8,130 nucleotides of DNA from Candidatus Saccharimonadota bacterium (GTDB lineage Bacteria > Patescibacteriota > Saccharimonadia > Saccharimonadales > Saccharimonadaceae): assembly GCA_009778015.1 (NCBI GenBank), contig WRKS01000016.1, positions 1 through 8,130 on the forward strand, written 5' to 3'. Below are positions 1 through 6,176 of the stretch, piece after piece; within the stretch, counting starts at the first letter, position 1; each line of letters begins with the position of its first letter. Below the pieces are notes generated by a model. The model had not been told where the DNA came from. It saw only the letters and a program-made list of their open reading frames with translations, and did not search any database. A program made the position numbers and the translations under genes.

Positions 1-264
1 AATATCGGCTTATGGGCGACGCTGTCGCCTCGGCAATATTTGGTAACCGGCTGGGAAGTAAAGGTGTTTGCCGAGAAGCCGCTTTGGGCCAAAAAGCTGG
101 AGGACGCGGAGAACTTCGCGACGGTGTCGCGGTTAATCGCCCCAAGAGTGCTGGTTATCACGACAGAGAAGGCGCCGCCGAGCGAGGCGGCCGAGAAAGT
201 TTCGGCTATATTGGGGGTGGACGCAGACGAGCTAAAAGAAGTGGAGGTGCCAGATGGAATCTGA
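1..264 (+). CDS. C-terminal fragment of an unidentified protein (5' end outside window)
   Basis: The reading frame is open from base 1 to a TGA at 262-264, giving 87 visible residues. A TTG at 40 could start it, but no ribosome-binding site precedes it, so the gene most likely begins upstream of the window. I do not recognise the family firmly. The end alternates beta-like and helical stretches (RVLVITTEKAPP, then SEAAEKVSAILGV, then ELKEVEVPDGI). This loosely resembles the last part of LytR_C-type domains, where a strand is followed by a helix and an LG motif, but the usual final strand would be missing. The gene overlaps dnaB by 11 bp, so the two are probably co-transcribed and translationally coupled. 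That the frame is coding is fairly secure from the overlap and the dnaB ribosome-binding site inside it; the function is unknown. Confidence 0.6.
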   Translation, partial: NIGLWATLSPRQYLVTGWEVKVFAEKPLWAKKLEDAENFATVSRLIAPRVLVITTEKAPPSEAAEKVSAILGVDADELKEVEVPDGI

Positions 265-1606
265 GGCAAAGCAGAGCGGCGGACGAGTGCCACCACAAGA
301 CATTGACGCAGAAAAAAGCTTGCTCGGCGCGATTTTGCTATTAGAGGACAACATCACCTTGGCGATAGAAGGAGTCAAGCCGGGCGACTTTTACACGCCG
401 GCACACAACCTTATCTTTCAAGCGATGGTGGATTTATACAACAGCCATCAAAAGATTGACTTGTTGACCCTCAAAAGCGCTCTGACGCGCGGCAAAAAAC
501 TGTCCGAGGTCGGCGGCGCCAGCTACTTGGCGACCTTGACCCAGTATGTGCCGACCGCCAGCCATGCCGACGCCTACGCCAAGATTGTTTCCGACACCGC
601 TGCTAGACGGCGGATGATTCAGCAGGCGACCGAGATTCTAAATATGGCGTTTGAGGATGCAGGAGAGGTGGACGACCTCTTGGATAAAGCGACCAATCAG
701 ATCCAAGCGGTTGCCGACCGGACCGGCAAAGCGGACGATATCCATTGGTTGTCGGAGATTTTGGACGATTCTTTCGCCCAAATTGAGAAAATGTATAAGA
801 ACAAAAGCTCTTTAACCGGGCTAAAGACCGGATTTAGAGACCTGGATAACAAGACGGCCGGCTTGCACGGTTCAGACCTGATTATTCTGGCGGCGCGGCC
901 GGCGATGGGCAAGACGACTTTCGCGACCAACCTCGCTTATAATGTGAGCACGATTAACAAAAAAGGCGTTTTGATTTTCTCGCTGGAGATGGCCAAGGAG
1001 CAAATTGTGATGCGTATGATTGCCGACGCCGCGGGCGTGGACGGCTTCTCGCTACGCACCGGCAAGTTGTCCGAAGATGATTTTTTGCGGGTCTCGGAGG
1101 CGATGGGAGAGATGGCCGAGGCCAATATCGGGATTATTGACTCTACCGGTATGAACCCAACTCAGATGCGGATTAAGGCGCGCAAAGCGGTGCACGACAA
1201 TAATGTCGGGATGGTAGTGATTGACTACTTGCAGTTGATGGAGGGGTCCACGACCGGCAAAATGAACGGCCGGGTGCAAGAGGTCTCTGAGATTAGCCGC
1301 GAACTAAAAAAGATGGCGCGCGAACTGAATGTGCCGGTAGTCGCGCTTTCGCAGCTCAATCGGTCGGTAGAGACACGCGACAGCAAGATTCCGATGCTCG
1401 CCGACCTTCGCGAGTCCGGTTCTATTGAGCAAGATGCCGACATCGTGATGTTCCTGCATCGCGAAGATTATTATAATAAGGAGACCGAGCGCCAGCATAT
1501 CACTGACCTAGTGATTGCCAAACACCGTAACGGGCCGGTCGGTTCTGTTGAGCTCTACTTTGACCCTGAGCACCTGCGATTTATGTCATTAGACAAACAA
1601 TACTAA
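254..1606 (+). CDS. dnaB: Replicative DNA helicase DnaB
   Basis: 450 residues, the normal DnaB length. DnaB is the hexameric 5'-3' helicase that unwinds DNA at the replication fork and works with primase. Residues about 13-115 form the N-terminal helical domain (PPQDIDAEKSLLGAIL at its start), followed by a linker and a RecA-like ATPase from about 185. The Walker A motif ARPAMGKT is at 214-221 with Lys220, and the Walker B region VVIDYLQLM is at 321-329 with Asp324. The SQLNRSVETR motif (366-375) and DLRESGSIEQDAD (384-396) are typical of the family, and there is no intein. The ATG at 254 is chosen because GGAGG (243-247) lies 6 nt upstream, inside the end of the preceding gene. No terminator follows; a promoter for purC is embedded in the final codons. 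Confidence 0.97.
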   Translation: MESEAKQSGGRVPPQDIDAEKSLLGAILLLEDNITLAIEGVKPGDFYTPAHNLIFQAMVDLYNSHQKIDLLTLKSALTRGKKLSEVGGASYLATLTQYVPTASHADAYAKIVSDTAARRRMIQQATEILNMAFEDAGEVDDLLDKATNQIQAVADRTGKADDIHWLSEILDDSFAQIEKMYKNKSSLTGLKTGFRDLDNKTAGLHGSDLIILAARPAMGKTTFATNLAYNVSTINKKGVLIFSLEMAKEQIVMRMIADAAGVDGFSLRTGKLSEDDFLRVSEAMGEMAEANIGIIDSTGMNPTQMRIKARKAVHDNNVGMVVIDYLQLMEGSTTGKMNGRVQEVSEISRELKKMARELNVPVVALSQLNRSVETRDSKIPMLADLRESGSIEQDADIVMFLHREDYYNKETERQHITDLVIAKHRNGPVGSVELYFDPEHLRFMSLDKQY

Positions 1607-1618
1607 AAATGATATAAT
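1590..1618 (+). promoter_or_regulatory. Promoter for purC, inside the 3' end of dnaB
   Basis: TAGACA (1590-1595) is a 5 of 6 match to the -35 consensus. It lies 17 bp from a perfect TATAAT (1613-1618), preceded by TG at 1610-1611 as an extended -10. The predicted start of transcription is near 1625, 58 nt ahead of the purC ATG. The -35 lies in dnaB codons and the -10 just after its stop. Inferred from sequence only. Confidence 0.8.
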
Positions 1619-1622
1619 ATGA

Positions 1623-1660
1623 TTGCGTGTAGAAACGCAAATTTAGCGGGTTATCCCCGC
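1623..1660 (+). promoter_or_regulatory. Two consecutive small hairpins in the purC leader
   Basis: TTGCGT (1623-1628) pairs with ACGCAA (1635-1640) around a 6-nt loop. GCGGG (1646-1650) pairs with CCCGC (1656-1660) around a 5-nt loop. The second hairpin ends 7 nt before the AGGAGG ribosome-binding site (1668-1673). No U-run follows, so they are more likely mRNA-stabilising or translation-modulating structures than terminators. The first stem may include bases just upstream of the transcript start. They do not match a riboswitch class I know. Confidence 0.45.
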
Positions 1661-1682
1661 GTACATTAGGAGGGTGAATGCT

Positions 1683-2393
1683 ATGCGACTCATCAAAGAG
1701 GGCAAAACCAAGGACGTTTACGAGACCGATAACGGCGCGGTGCTAATACTGTTGTTTAAGGACAACATTACCGGCACGGACGGCAAAGAGGACGGCGGCG
1801 GCAATGAGGTAATCGGCACCAAACTGGGCGTGGGCGCGGCGACGCTCGGCATGTCGGCAAGGTATTTCAAGCTATTGGAGGAAAACTCTATCAAGACGCA
1901 CATGGTGCGGGCAAACCAACAAGACGGCGACGACCGGATGATGGTGTATCCGGCTAAGACAATTGGCGGAGACGGTTTGGAGTTTATCAAGCGATACCGG
2001 GCGACCGGCAGTTTGAGGCGGCGATTCCCAAAGCTGTTCAAAGAAGGCGACCATATCAACATCACCGAGATTACCTGCAAGGACGATGCCGCGGGCGACC
2101 CGCCGATGTCGGACAGTATAATCATCGCGGCCGGGTTACTGGACGAAACCGAACTGACGGATATTTGCGACCTCTTTGACGACGCGTGCGATTTAATCCG
2201 CGAAGATTTGGAGATGTACGGGCTGGAACTCTGGGATATCAAGCTGGAATTCGGCCTTATCAACTACGAGGACAGCGGCAGCTTATGGGCGGTGATTGAC
2301 GAAATCGGCCCCGGCAACATGAGAGTCTACAAAGACGGCAAGGAGCTGGAGAAGCTGGAACTGGCGCGGCTTGGTTTAGAGGGGGACGATTGA
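1683..2393 (+). CDS. purC: SAICAR synthetase (PurC) family protein, divergent
   Basis: 236 residues with the ATG at 1683. AGGAGG (1668-1673) sits 9 nt upstream of it; an in-frame GTG at 1674 abuts the ribosome-binding site and is rejected. The family joins aspartate to CAIR using ATP in purine biosynthesis. Visible motifs are the ATP-binding GKTK (7-10), the signature segment EFIKRYRATGS (100-110), KDDAAGDP (133-140), the second signature DIKLEFG (185-191) and the substrate-region DEIGPGNMR (206-214). Asp206 and Arg214 keep their family positions, but the usual SPD in the last motif reads GPG. Against the E. coli enzyme as I recall it, there is extra sequence near residues 28-50 and a shorter C-terminus. 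No other purine-pathway gene lies nearby. It has its own promoter and is followed by a hairpin, so it is probably monocistronic. Family membership is secure; the exact substrate is less so. Confidence 0.85.
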   Translation: MRLIKEGKTKDVYETDNGAVLILLFKDNITGTDGKEDGGGNEVIGTKLGVGAATLGMSARYFKLLEENSIKTHMVRANQQDGDDRMMVYPAKTIGGDGLEFIKRYRATGSLRRRFPKLFKEGDHINITEITCKDDAAGDPPMSDSIIIAAGLLDETELTDICDLFDDACDLIREDLEMYGLELWDIKLEFGLINYEDSGSLWAVIDEIGPGNMRVYKDGKELEKLELARLGLEGDD

Positions 2394-2419
2394 AGCTTGC
2401 GCATAGCAGAATACTTGGC

Positions 2420-2449
2420 TTAAGCTCGCGACAGATGTCGCGGGCTTAA
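2420..2449 (+). terminator. Strong hairpin after purC, probable terminator
   Basis: Two 14-nt arms (2420-2433 and 2436-2449) are complementary throughout, with one T-G wobble at 2426/2443, around a GA centre. This is a 30-nt near-perfect palindrome with a GC-rich core flanked by TTAA ends. Downstream is AAAAATTT rather than a long U-run, so termination is likely but not textbook. It starts 26 nt after the purC stop and separates purC from the next promoter. Confidence 0.7.
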
Positions 2450-2474
2450 AAATTTGTGGAAATCGGGGCGCAGA

Positions 2475-2504
2475 GTGTCAAATGAGCGTGGGGGGTGTTA
2501 TACT
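2475..2504 (+). promoter_or_regulatory. Promoter of the DUF218 gene, predicting a leaderless mRNA
   Basis: The -10 is TATACT (2499-2504) with TG at 2496-2497 (extended -10). The best -35 is GTGTCA (2475-2480), 4 of 6 matches, with an 18-bp spacer. Counting 7 nt from the end of the -10 puts +1 at 2511, which is the A of the ATG of the next gene. No ribosome-binding site precedes that ATG, which fits a transcript that begins with its start codon. Confidence 0.65.
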
Positions 2505-2510
2505 GTTATT

Positions 2511-3104
2511 ATGAGGATTATTCTTAGGCTAATTGCGGTGCTGGCGGTGGCGGCAATTGGTTTTGCGGTTTTCTTAGGGGTTTACGGCGGCAAAGATACT
2601 GTTACTTACCAAGAGGAGGTGGCGATTGTGCTGGGTGGCGGCGTGCTATGCAACAATGATGACGGGCGCCCTAACGAGGTGCTGCGGCGGCGCCTAGACA
2701 AGACAATAGAATACCATAAGCAGAACCCAACCGCTAAAATAATCGTGACCGGCGGCGACGAAAAGAGCGACTGCGGCAGCGAAGCCATAATCATGCAAAA
2801 ATACCTTATAGAGCATAATATCAGCGAGGACATAATTTTGGTAGAGGACAGGGCGACTTCTACCACTGAGAACTTTAGATATGCGCGAGAAATCATGCAA
2901 GAACAGAATCTTGCTTATGCCGTGGCGATTACCAGCCGCTCGCATATTTTCCGCGCGGTCCAGAACGCGCAACGAATGGGACTTTCGGTCCAGACACTCC
3001 ACGCGACTGAACCATGGTATAGCCTGCCGTTCGCCTATGGTTACGAGGTGCCGCGAACACTGCTATTCTTGGCCAGCCCGCCGCGAGCAGTGGAGGTAGA
3101 ATAA
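2511..3104 (+). CDS. Membrane-anchored DUF218 (YdcF/SanA/ElyC-like) protein
   Basis: 197 residues. Residues 3-25 are one hydrophobic segment after a short basic N-terminus, acting as an uncleaved anchor or signal peptide, so the body is probably outside the membrane. The DUF218 fold follows: AIVLGGG (38-44), RPNEVLRRRLD (53-63), IIVTGG (77-82), SEAIIMQKYL (90-99), the TSTTENF segment (116-122) and SRSHIFRA (142-149). Family members such as SanA and ElyC have been tied to envelope integrity and peptidoglycan or surface-polymer metabolism; the reaction is not well defined. The ATG at 2511 is preferred over upstream in-frame TTG 2454 and GTG 2475 because the hydrophobic segment starts right after it and the promoter places +1 on it. 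The stop TAA is followed at once by the duplicated ruvA start region, so it is probably co-transcribed with ruvA. Confidence 0.87.
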   Translation: MRIILRLIAVLAVAAIGFAVFLGVYGGKDTVTYQEEVAIVLGGGVLCNNDDGRPNEVLRRRLDKTIEYHKQNPTAKIIVTGGDEKSDCGSEAIIMQKYLIEHNISEDIILVEDRATSTTENFRYAREIMQEQNLAYAVAITSRSHIFRAVQNAQRMGLSVQTLHATEPWYSLPFAYGYEVPRTLLFLASPPRAVEVE

Positions 3105-3161
3105 TGATAGCGCGGCTGAGCGGTATAGCGGAGACAGAATCATGATAGCGCGGCTGAGCGG
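3092..3161 (+). repeat. 32-bp imperfect tandem duplication of the ruvA start region
   Basis: Copies at 3092-3123 and 3130-3161 have a 38-bp period. The last 20 bp (3104-3123 and 3142-3161), from the ATG through codon 7, are identical. The preceding 12 bp, carrying GGAG and AGAAT, differ at three positions (3096/3134, 3097/3135, 3103/3141). The first copy also holds the end of the DUF218 gene, whose TAA overlaps the duplicated ATG. The match fades on both sides, so only the ribosome-binding site and first seven codons were copied. Confidence 0.9.
3104..3145 (+). CDS. 13-codon minigene ending on the ruvA start codon
   Basis: An ATG at 3104 in the first copy of the duplication opens a frame encoding MIARLSGIAETES. 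It begins with the same seven residues as RuvA and ends with TGA (3143-3145), which overlaps the ruvA ATG (3142-3144) as ATGA. It has its own GGAG (3092-3095), 8 nt upstream, and its ATG overlaps the DUF218 stop TAA. Translation could therefore pass from DUF218 to the minigene to ruvA by successive overlaps. It may be a leftover of duplication or a small coupling leader; the peptide itself shows no recognisable function. Confidence 0.35.
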   Translation: MIARLSGIAETES

Positions 3162-3708
3162 CACGATTGTAGAAAAAACCGAAAAATCGGCGATTTTGGA
3201 TGTTGCCGGTGTCGGCTACGAGGTGTTTGTGGCCAGCGTGGACCACGAAAATCTCGTCCTAAATGAGCCGGCGACACTCTATACCTACCACCATGTGCGC
3301 GACATCAGCGAGGAATTGTTTGGCTTTTCGTCTTTGGTCGGCAAACGCTTATTTGAGATGCTGCTAACTGTGCAGAGCGTCGGGCCGAAGGCGGCGATGG
3401 CGATTCTGTCGGTGGCGGATTTTGAGACGGTGCGTAACGCAATCGCCCAGAACGACGCGGCGGTTATCGCGCAGGCGGCCGGGGTCGGCAGAAAGACCGC
3501 CGAGCGCGTGGCACTAGATTTGCACGATAAAGTCGGCGGCAGCACTATGGTGCTGGGCAAGACCACGAGCCGCGGTGTGATTCGCGATGACGCGATGGAA
3601 GCCCTGATGGCGCTGGGTTACTCGCTAGCCGACGCGGCAGAACGCCTAAAAGACTTGCCGGATGGCTTGACGACAGAAGAGAAAATCCGCCAAGCGCTGG
3701 CGCGGTAG
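3142..3708 (+). CDS. ruvA: Holliday junction DNA helicase subunit RuvA
   Basis: 188 residues, close to the usual length of about 190-205. RuvA binds four-way DNA junctions as a tetramer and loads the RuvB motor for branch migration. Domain I is an OB-fold (1-62: MIARLSGTIV at the start, YTYHHVRDISEELFGF at 47-62). Domain II has two helix-hairpin-helix motifs, with cores SVGPKAA (79-85) and GVGRKTAE (114-121). A flexible stretch about 133-147 leads to domain III (148-188, DDAMEALMALGYS), the part that contacts RuvB. The ATG at 3142 has GGAG (3130-3133) 8 nt upstream and matches the family N-terminus; the identical upstream copy at 3104 is out of frame (38-bp offset) and cannot start RuvA. ruvB and ruvC are not in the window. 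Confidence 0.96.
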   Translation: MIARLSGTIVEKTEKSAILDVAGVGYEVFVASVDHENLVLNEPATLYTYHHVRDISEELFGFSSLVGKRLFEMLLTVQSVGPKAAMAILSVADFETVRNAIAQNDAAVIAQAAGVGRKTAERVALDLHDKVGGSTMVLGKTTSRGVIRDDAMEALMALGYSLADAAERLKDLPDGLTTEEKIRQALAR

Positions 3709-3738
3709 CCCTAAAGACCGGGGCTGGGCCGCTACAAA

Positions 3739-3759
3739 CTCCAGCCAGAGAGGCTGGGG
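3739..3759. terminator. Hairpin between convergent ruvA and murA, probable bidirectional terminator
   Basis: CCAGCC (3741-3746) pairs with GGCTGG (3752-3757) around AGAGA, extendable by one C-G pair on the outside. Read on the minus strand the stem is followed by TTTGT, on the plus strand by no T-run. Another GGCTGG at 3722-3727 could pair with the same central CCAGCC. The position, between two gene ends only 59 bp apart, suits a shared terminator. Confidence 0.5.
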
Positions 3760-3767
3760 CCGGATAG

Positions 3768-5369
3768 CTAGATACCGACGACTTTTTTGACGTCGGCGCC
3801 AAGGGAATTGAGGCGGCGGACGATGTCGGCGTAACCGCGATTAATCATATAGACATTGCGCAAGATAGAACGGCCGTCGGCAGCGAGCATGGCGAGCAGC
3901 AGGACCATAGCCGGTCGGAGGGCCGGCGGGGTCATCATGTTGGCTGGCCTAAAGTGGGTCGGACCAGTGATATAGACGCGATGCGTGTCCATCAGTTGCA
4001 CTTTGACGCCGACGCGGTCCAACTCGGCCAGGTAAATAGCGCGGTTCTCAAAGACCCAGTCGTGGATCATGGTGCGGCCGTGCGCCTTGGCGGCGATAAT
4101 GGCAAAGAATGGCAGGTTGTCAATGTTCAGGCCGGGGAAGGGCATAGGGGTGATCTTGTCAATTGGGGCAACTAGTTGCGATTTTCGGAGGTAGAGATCC
4201 ACCAGCCGCGAACGGCCGTTATTGCTTAGATACTCGGGCGACAGTTCAAACTTGGCGCCCATGGTGCGGAGCAATTGCAGCTCAATCTCCACAAACTCAA
4301 TCGGCACGCGCTTGACGGTGATGCTTGAATCGGTTACCAGCCCTGCCGCGATAAAGGTCATCGCCTCAATCGGATCCTCGGCCGGGTGGTATTCTATGTC
4401 GGCTTTGAGCTTCTTTTTGCCATAAACAGTTAGGGTGGTGGTGCCGATGCCCTCAAACTTGACGCCGAGCTTCTCAAAAAAGAAGCAAACATCTTGCACC
4501 ATGTAGTTGGGGCTGGCGTTTTTGATCACGGTTTTGGCCGGGGTTTGGGCGGCCGCGATAATCGCGTTCTCGGTCGTGGTGTCGCCGCGCTCGGTCAAGA
4601 CAATTACTTGGTCGCGCGGCTCTTGGTCGGCGACGGTGGACGAGTAAAAACCATGCTCGCAGCGAGTATCAACGTCAAGGCCAAAGTGAGAAAGAGCCTG
4701 CAAGTGCGGTTCCACGGTGCGTTCGCCGAGGCTGCAGCCGCCGGCAAACGGCATCTTAAAGCTCTTAAAGCGGTGCAAAAAAGTGCTCATCATCATTAGG
4801 GCAGAGCGGGTGCGCCGCGCGGTTTCAATGTCCATTTTTTCAAGGTGGAATTCGCGCGGAGGGGTGAGCTTGAGGTCTTTTCGGTGGTTCTTCCACTCAA
4901 TCTCAAAACCGATGCTCTCCATGACTTCAATAATGCGGTGGCACTCCTCAACCCGGCTGATGCCCTTAATGGTGGTGGTGCCGCGATTGGCGAGGCTGGC
5001 GCAAAGCACGCCCAAAGAGGCGTTTTTGCTGGCCAAGATAGAGATGCTGCCCTTGAGCTCCTTGCCGCCGTTGACAACCAGGCTGGCGATTTCGCTATCG
5101 TTGATGGTCAAAATCGGCTGGTGGAGGACGCGTCCGAGCTCGTTGATGGTGTCCAAAGTGATATTGCGATCACCGTTTTCTATGCGGGCAACCGCCGATT
5201 GCGATGTGCCTAAACGCCGCGCCAGTTCTGATTGGGTCCAGCCATGGCGAATCCGCAGGCTCTCTACGAGCTTGCCGACTTGGGATTTATACGATTGGCG
5301 TCGGGTTTCCTTGGCGGATTTAGGCGACTGAGACCGGGTATCCTTAGCGACTTGCTTTGATTCTTCCAT
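3768..5369 (-). CDS. murA: UDP-GlcNAc 1-carboxyvinyltransferase (MurA) with N-terminal XRE helix-turn-helix domain
   Basis: 533 residues, about 110 more than ordinary MurA. MurA transfers enolpyruvate from PEP to UDP-GlcNAc, the first committed step of peptidoglycan synthesis. Residues 1-30 are polar and basic. Residues 31-86 are an XRE/Cro-type helix-turn-helix (WTQSELARRLGTSQSAVARIENG at 44-66, shown here only to locate it). MurA proper runs from about 94 to 533. Catalytic residues are kept: Lys115-Asn116 (E. coli K22/N23), GGC with Cys212 (C115), Arg217 (R120), Asp417 (D305), FENR at 440-443 and Arg485 (R397). The enzyme half therefore looks active. The frame is continuous with no sign of frameshift. 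AGGTGGAG (5380-5387) precedes the ATG by 10 nt. It lies 21 bp after efp in the same direction and is the last gene of the run. The DNA-binding half could sense or regulate wall synthesis; no target is proven. Confidence 0.95.
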   Translation of the reverse strand: MEESKQVAKDTRSQSPKSAKETRRQSYKSQVGKLVESLRIRHGWTQSELARRLGTSQSAVARIENGDRNITLDTINELGRVLHQPILTINDSEIASLVVNGGKELKGSISILASKNASLGVLCASLANRGTTTIKGISRVEECHRIIEVMESIGFEIEWKNHRKDLKLTPPREFHLEKMDIETARRTRSALMMMSTFLHRFKSFKMPFAGGCSLGERTVEPHLQALSHFGLDVDTRCEHGFYSSTVADQEPRDQVIVLTERGDTTTENAIIAAAQTPAKTVIKNASPNYMVQDVCFFFEKLGVKFEGIGTTTLTVYGKKKLKADIEYHPAEDPIEAMTFIAAGLVTDSSITVKRVPIEFVEIELQLLRTMGAKFELSPEYLSNNGRSRLVDLYLRKSQLVAPIDKITPMPFPGLNIDNLPFFAIIAAKAHGRTMIHDWVFENRAIYLAELDRVGVKVQLMDTHRVYITGPTHFRPANMMTPPALRPAMVLLLAMLAADGRSILRNVYMINRGYADIVRRLNSLGADVKKVVGI

Positions 5370-5390
5370 ATTTTTATATCTCCACCTATT

Positions 5391-5951
5391 TTACTTCTGG
5401 CGTTCCCTATAAGCTAATGTCTCTGTATCCACGGAAACTACATCGCCTTCCTTGATGAAGGCTGGCACCTTGATGACTAGGCCGGTTTCTAGCTCGGCGT
5501 CCTTCATGACGCTGCTGGTAGTGTCGCCTTTGACGACGTGCTCGGTGCGGACAACGGCGAGCCAGGTGTTTTTCGGCAAGACCAGGCCGACAATGGCGCC
5601 GTTAAAAAACTGGAGCTCCAGCTCGCCGCTTTCTTTGAGAAAACCTTTGGCGTCGCCGATAAGCTCTAGCGGCACTTGGTATTGCTCGTAGGTCTCGGGG
5701 TCCATAAAGAAGAAGTCGCTGCCGTCATCATACAAAAACTGGACGCGGCGGTTTAGCACCTCGGCCGGTTCAATCTTGTCTTGGCCCTTGAAGGTCTTGG
5801 GCAAAACAGCGCCGGTCAAGAGGTTCTTGAGCTTGACGTTGACGATGGAGCCGCCGCGGCCGACCACCTTTTGCGAGTATTCTACCACCTTGAAAGGCGC
5901 CCCGTCTAATTGGATGACGGTGTTTTTCTTGAGCTCGGTTGGCGAATACAT
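5391..5951 (-). CDS. efp: Translation elongation factor P
   Basis: 186 residues, typical EF-P length. EF-P enters the ribosome between the P and E sites and relieves stalling on proline runs. The three beta-barrel domains are evident: KOW-like domain I (1-65, with the tip loop KVVGRGGSI at 28-36), domain II (about 66-127) and the C-terminal OB domain (about 128-186, VIKVPAFIKEGDVVSVDTETLAYR). The tip residue that is lysine (K34) in E. coli is Arg32 here, as in EF-Ps rhamnosylated by EarP. GGAGGG (5959-5964) sits 7 nt before the ATG and overlaps the coding end of rpsR, whose stop is 3 nt before efp, so the two are tightly coupled. Confidence 0.96.
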   Translation of the reverse strand: MYSPTELKKNTVIQLDGAPFKVVEYSQKVVGRGGSIVNVKLKNLLTGAVLPKTFKGQDKIEPAEVLNRRVQFLYDDGSDFFFMDPETYEQYQVPLELIGDAKGFLKESGELELQFFNGAIVGLVLPKNTWLAVVRTEHVVKGDTTSSVMKDAELETGLVIKVPAFIKEGDVVSVDTETLAYRERQK

Positions 5952-5954
5952 ATG

Positions 5955-6152
5955 CTATCCCTCCGATACGAATGCGAGCAGGCCAAGGTGGCGGGCTCGC
6001 TTGATCGCCACCGCTAGCTGCCTCTGTTGCTTAGCCGAAAGGCCGGTCTTGCCGGTTGGCTCAATCCGCCCAAACGGGTCGGTATAGCGCGACAGTTGCT
6101 TAGGGTTGCGGTAGTCAAAATAGGTTTTGGAATCTACTTTATATTTTCTCAT
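5955..6152 (-). CDS. rpsR: 30S ribosomal protein S18
   Basis: 65 residues. S18 binds S6 on the platform of the small subunit. FDYRNPKQLSRY (12-23) and TGLSAKQQRQLAVAIKRAR (36-54) match the core of the family, and LLAFV (58-62) the usual end. It is about 10 residues shorter than E. coli S18, mainly at the N-terminus, and has no cysteines, so it lacks the zinc site of some homologues. Only a weak purine-rich stretch (AAAGAGAGA on the minus strand) precedes the ATG. It lies 24 bp after ssb. Confidence 0.95.
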   Translation of the reverse strand: MRKYKVDSKTYFDYRNPKQLSRYTDPFGRIEPTGKTGLSAKQQRQLAVAIKRARHLGLLAFVSEG

Positions 6153-6176
6153 GATTATTGTCTCTCTTTCTTAAGC

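Noticed and set aside
12..344. Plus-strand 110-codon frame overlapping the first gene and dnaB
   Set aside because: It is out of frame with the gene that leads into dnaB and overlaps the conserved DnaB N-terminus; the product looks like low-complexity Arg/Gly sequence.
254..1606. Intein in DnaB
   Set aside because: The frame is of normal DnaB length and the Walker A and B regions are uninterrupted.
1674..1682. GTG 1674 as start of purC
   Set aside because: It directly abuts AGGAGG with no spacer, whereas ATG 1683 has a 9-nt spacer.
1718..2263. 181-codon minus-strand open frame inside purC
   Set aside because: It lies wholly antisense to a protein with recognisable PurC motifs, and its Ser-rich product shows no family feature.
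2454..2510. TTG 2454 or GTG 2475 as start of the DUF218 gene
   Set aside because: The promoter lies inside this stretch, there is no Shine-Dalgarno, and the added residues would precede a normal signal-anchor.
4717..5331. 204-codon plus-strand open frame opposite HTH-MurA
   Set aside because: Antisense to conserved MurA and HTH residues; no ribosome-binding site or recognisable domain.
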